Shown here one piece after another: positions 62,612-64,000 of a stretch of 64,000 nucleotides of DNA. Below the pieces are notes generated by a model that was not told the DNA's origin, ran no database searches, and worked only from the letters and a program-made list of their open reading frames with translations. The translations under genes were made by a program, and so were the position numbers. Source of the stretch: Alphaproteobacteria bacterium (GTDB taxonomy: Bacteria > Pseudomonadota > Alphaproteobacteria > Caulobacterales > Parvularculaceae); the NCBI GenBank assembly GCA_016125455.1, contig WGLS01000018.1, positions 1 through 64,000 of the forward strand, read 5' to 3'. Each line of letters begins with the position of its first letter. Within the stretch, counting starts at the first letter, position 1.

Positions 62612-64000
62612 CTAGGCAGGCGCGGGGTCGGCTCTCTCGCCATCATTCGGGCCCGGATTTGCAAGTCCTGCCGTCAGAGCAGACCGGTTCAATCCGCCCA
62701 GCTTCAGCATCTGGTCGAGCAGGGCCTCGGGCACTGCGAAAATGTTCGAAGCATGGTCCCCGTTCAGATCCACCAAGCGAGGTTTACCCTTCGCGGCGTC
62801 GAACAGAATGTAGCCGTGCCTATGCAGCATTTCAGCAATTTCGGCGGCCGACGATTTCTGCGTTTGGAGCAGATCGTTCACGATCTCGATAAGAATCAGC
62901 GGTCGCTGCTCTGAAATGAGCCTGCTTGCTCCTTTAAGAACCTCGATCTCGAATCCTTCGACGTCGATCTTGATGACATCGACCTTCGGCATTTCTGGCT
63001 TAAGGAAGATGGAATCAAGCGACACAACGTCGACCGTGTATTGCTCACGAGCCCGTTCTGCTCGGGGGAGGCCTTGTACCGTTGCCAGCGATCCCTGGGT
63101 TGGATCAAGCTGCCAACGGAAAGCCACGCCTCCGGCGCTATTACATTCGATGCGCAGCGCACCGCGCACGCTCTTCAGGCTGACGTCTCCGAAGCTGGAA
63201 ATCGCCGCCCCTGAAAAATCTACCTTCACCTGCGAAGGAACCCTTGCTGCCGACTCGTGGGCTTCCTTGTGCAGCCATGGGCCCGTCACGACACCGTCCG
63301 GACCGACCAGAATGTCTTCTAAAATAAAGTCAAAAGCTGACTCTGAATAGATCAGGATTTCCAGTTGACTTGCCTTGCCCAGGGCAATCTGTGTCGATCG
63401 GCCAGTGAATGAAGTCCAGCGGTAGTCCTTGTTATCCACGGTATAGCGCAGGTTCGGGTAGGTCCGTGCGAGCGCAAGACCTGCAAGCGAGTTATGACCG
63501 TCAAACTCTGCGTCGGCCACTGAGAGTGCCGCAATGCCTTCTTCGGCGCCGGCCGCCATCTGGAAGCAGCGAAGGTTGGTCAGTCGATTGATATCCGCGT
63601 TCCGGTTCAGGCTGGCGGCCTCGCGCCGGCTAGGTTCAAAGGCGAAGACGTGTCCCTTCGGCCCAACTCGCTTAGCGCCGTATACGGAGTACACGCCCGC
63701 ATTTGCGCCAACGTCGACGAATGTCGCGCCAGCCTTAAGGAAGTGACCCAGTACGGCAATATCGTTTGGGTCAAACGATCGGTTGACGTAGATCTGACGG
63801 CCGGTCTCGTTGGCATGCCCGAATTCGAGCGTGGTTCCGTCCATCCAGGGCAGGCGGATCGGAAAGCAATCTTCTTGAAAATCCTTCATGGATTCCCAGA
63901 GTTGCGCGCGCAGACCCTGGTTGGCGTCCACGGCAGGCTTACCCATCTGCCAACCTTCGACAGGCGCCACCTCTGCAGCGCCGATTTCGCGTTCCGCCAA
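62612..64000 (-). CDS. FkbM family methyltransferase with an internal insert (start possibly off the edge)
   Basis: At least 462 residues; the visible TTG start lies at the window edge, so the protein may extend further. The SAM fold has GATFVDVGANAGVYSVYGA (residues 92-110), FAFEPSRREAASLNRN and the C-terminal FkbM block VSLDSIFL...VDVIKIDVEGFEIEVLKGA, then RPLILIEIV. Normally these two halves are separated by about 30-50 residues; here about 130 residues (about 186-315) are inserted, with SQLEILIYSESAFDFILEDI and GALRIECNSAGGVAFRWQ. FkbM enzymes O-methylate sugars or small molecules. It is the first gene of the minus-strand group that continues through the lipoprotein genes. Confidence 0.85.
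   Translation of the reverse strand: MAEREIGAAEVAPVEGWQMGKPAVDANQGLRAQLWESMKDFQEDCFPIRLPWMDGTTLEFGHANETGRQIYVNRSFDPNDIAVLGHFLKAGATFVDVGANAGVYSVYGAKRVGPKGHVFAFEPSRREAASLNRNADINRLTNLRCFQMAAGAEEGIAALSVADAEFDGHNSLAGLALARTYPNLRYTVDNKDYRWTSFTGRSTQIALGKASQLEILIYSESAFDFILEDILVGPDGVVTGPWLHKEAHESAARVPSQVKVDFSGAAISSFGDVSLKSVRGALRIECNSAGGVAFRWQLDPTQGSLATVQGLPRAERAREQYTVDVVSLDSIFLKPEMPKVDVIKIDVEGFEIEVLKGASRLISEQRPLILIEIVNDLLQTQKSSAAEIAEMLHRHGYILFDAAKGKPRLVDLNGDHASNIFAVPEALLDQMLKLGGLNRSALTAGLANPGPNDGERADPAPA

Overview
The window looks like chromosomal DNA of a GC-rich alphaproteobacterium. Hyphomonadaceae (Hyphomonas or Henriciella type) is my best guess, based on the general character of the proteins and the conserved TPR protein - bamB - der order. 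No rRNA, tRNA or taxonomic marker settles this. Coding density is high and no CRISPR array or prophage is visible. The left edge is the terminus of an IS21-type insertion sequence.

Layout. 0-10 kb is housekeeping and scattered: an IS end, a 43-residue DUF2256 protein under a renalase-like FAD oxidoreductase, a DUF3604 protein, a small lipoprotein, NnrU, panB, then TPR protein-bamB-der. 10-15 kb holds a family 2 glycosyltransferase, a 900-bp scarred gap (HlyD 3'-end fragment, paired palindromes) and a type I secretion adaptor and ATPase. 15-23.7 kb turns to sugar and sulfate activation: manC, cysNC, cysD, glmS, rmlC, rmlD, and an unrecognised nucleotidyltransferase-fold protein. 23.9-28.7 kb is a SAM-cycle block (metK, purU, ahcY) next to a sugar aminotransferase gene, with a diverged remnant of a second aminotransferase gene on the other side in inverted orientation. 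29-32.4 kb is a 1138-residue M10/RTX metalloprotease with 37 consecutive prolines, a plausible cargo of the type I exporter.

32.4-64 kb is a large surface-polysaccharide locus. It has rmlA and rmlB, a Wzm/Wzt ABC exporter, a heparinase II/III-like protein, methyltransferases, three family 4-type glycosyltransferases, a bi-domain sugar oxidoreductase, wecC and wecB (UDP-ManNAcA synthesis), two tandem asparagine-synthase-like amidotransferases (possibly making uronamides), an MBOAT O-acyltransferase fused to an SGNH-like domain, and an FkbM methyltransferase. One methyltransferase gene is interrupted by an in-frame TAA.

The most unusual part is 55.9-62.5 kb. An MBOAT-SGNH fusion overlaps a 39-residue membrane microprotein and is followed by a transglutaminase-like protein whose expected catalytic Cys is Ser. 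Upstream lie a lipoprotein with an apparently intact Cys-His-Asp transglutaminase-like domain and a further lipoprotein. These three exported proteins share a repeated beta-rich module of about 100-130 residues ending in a Cys-x(4-7)-Cys tail. Modules of similar general pattern also seem to be inserted into or appended to cytoplasmic enzymes of the same locus (bi-domain oxidoreductase, interrupted methyltransferase, FkbM). I propose this as a candidate undescribed polysaccharide-modification or anchoring system. The evidence is hand alignment and gene neighbourhood only.
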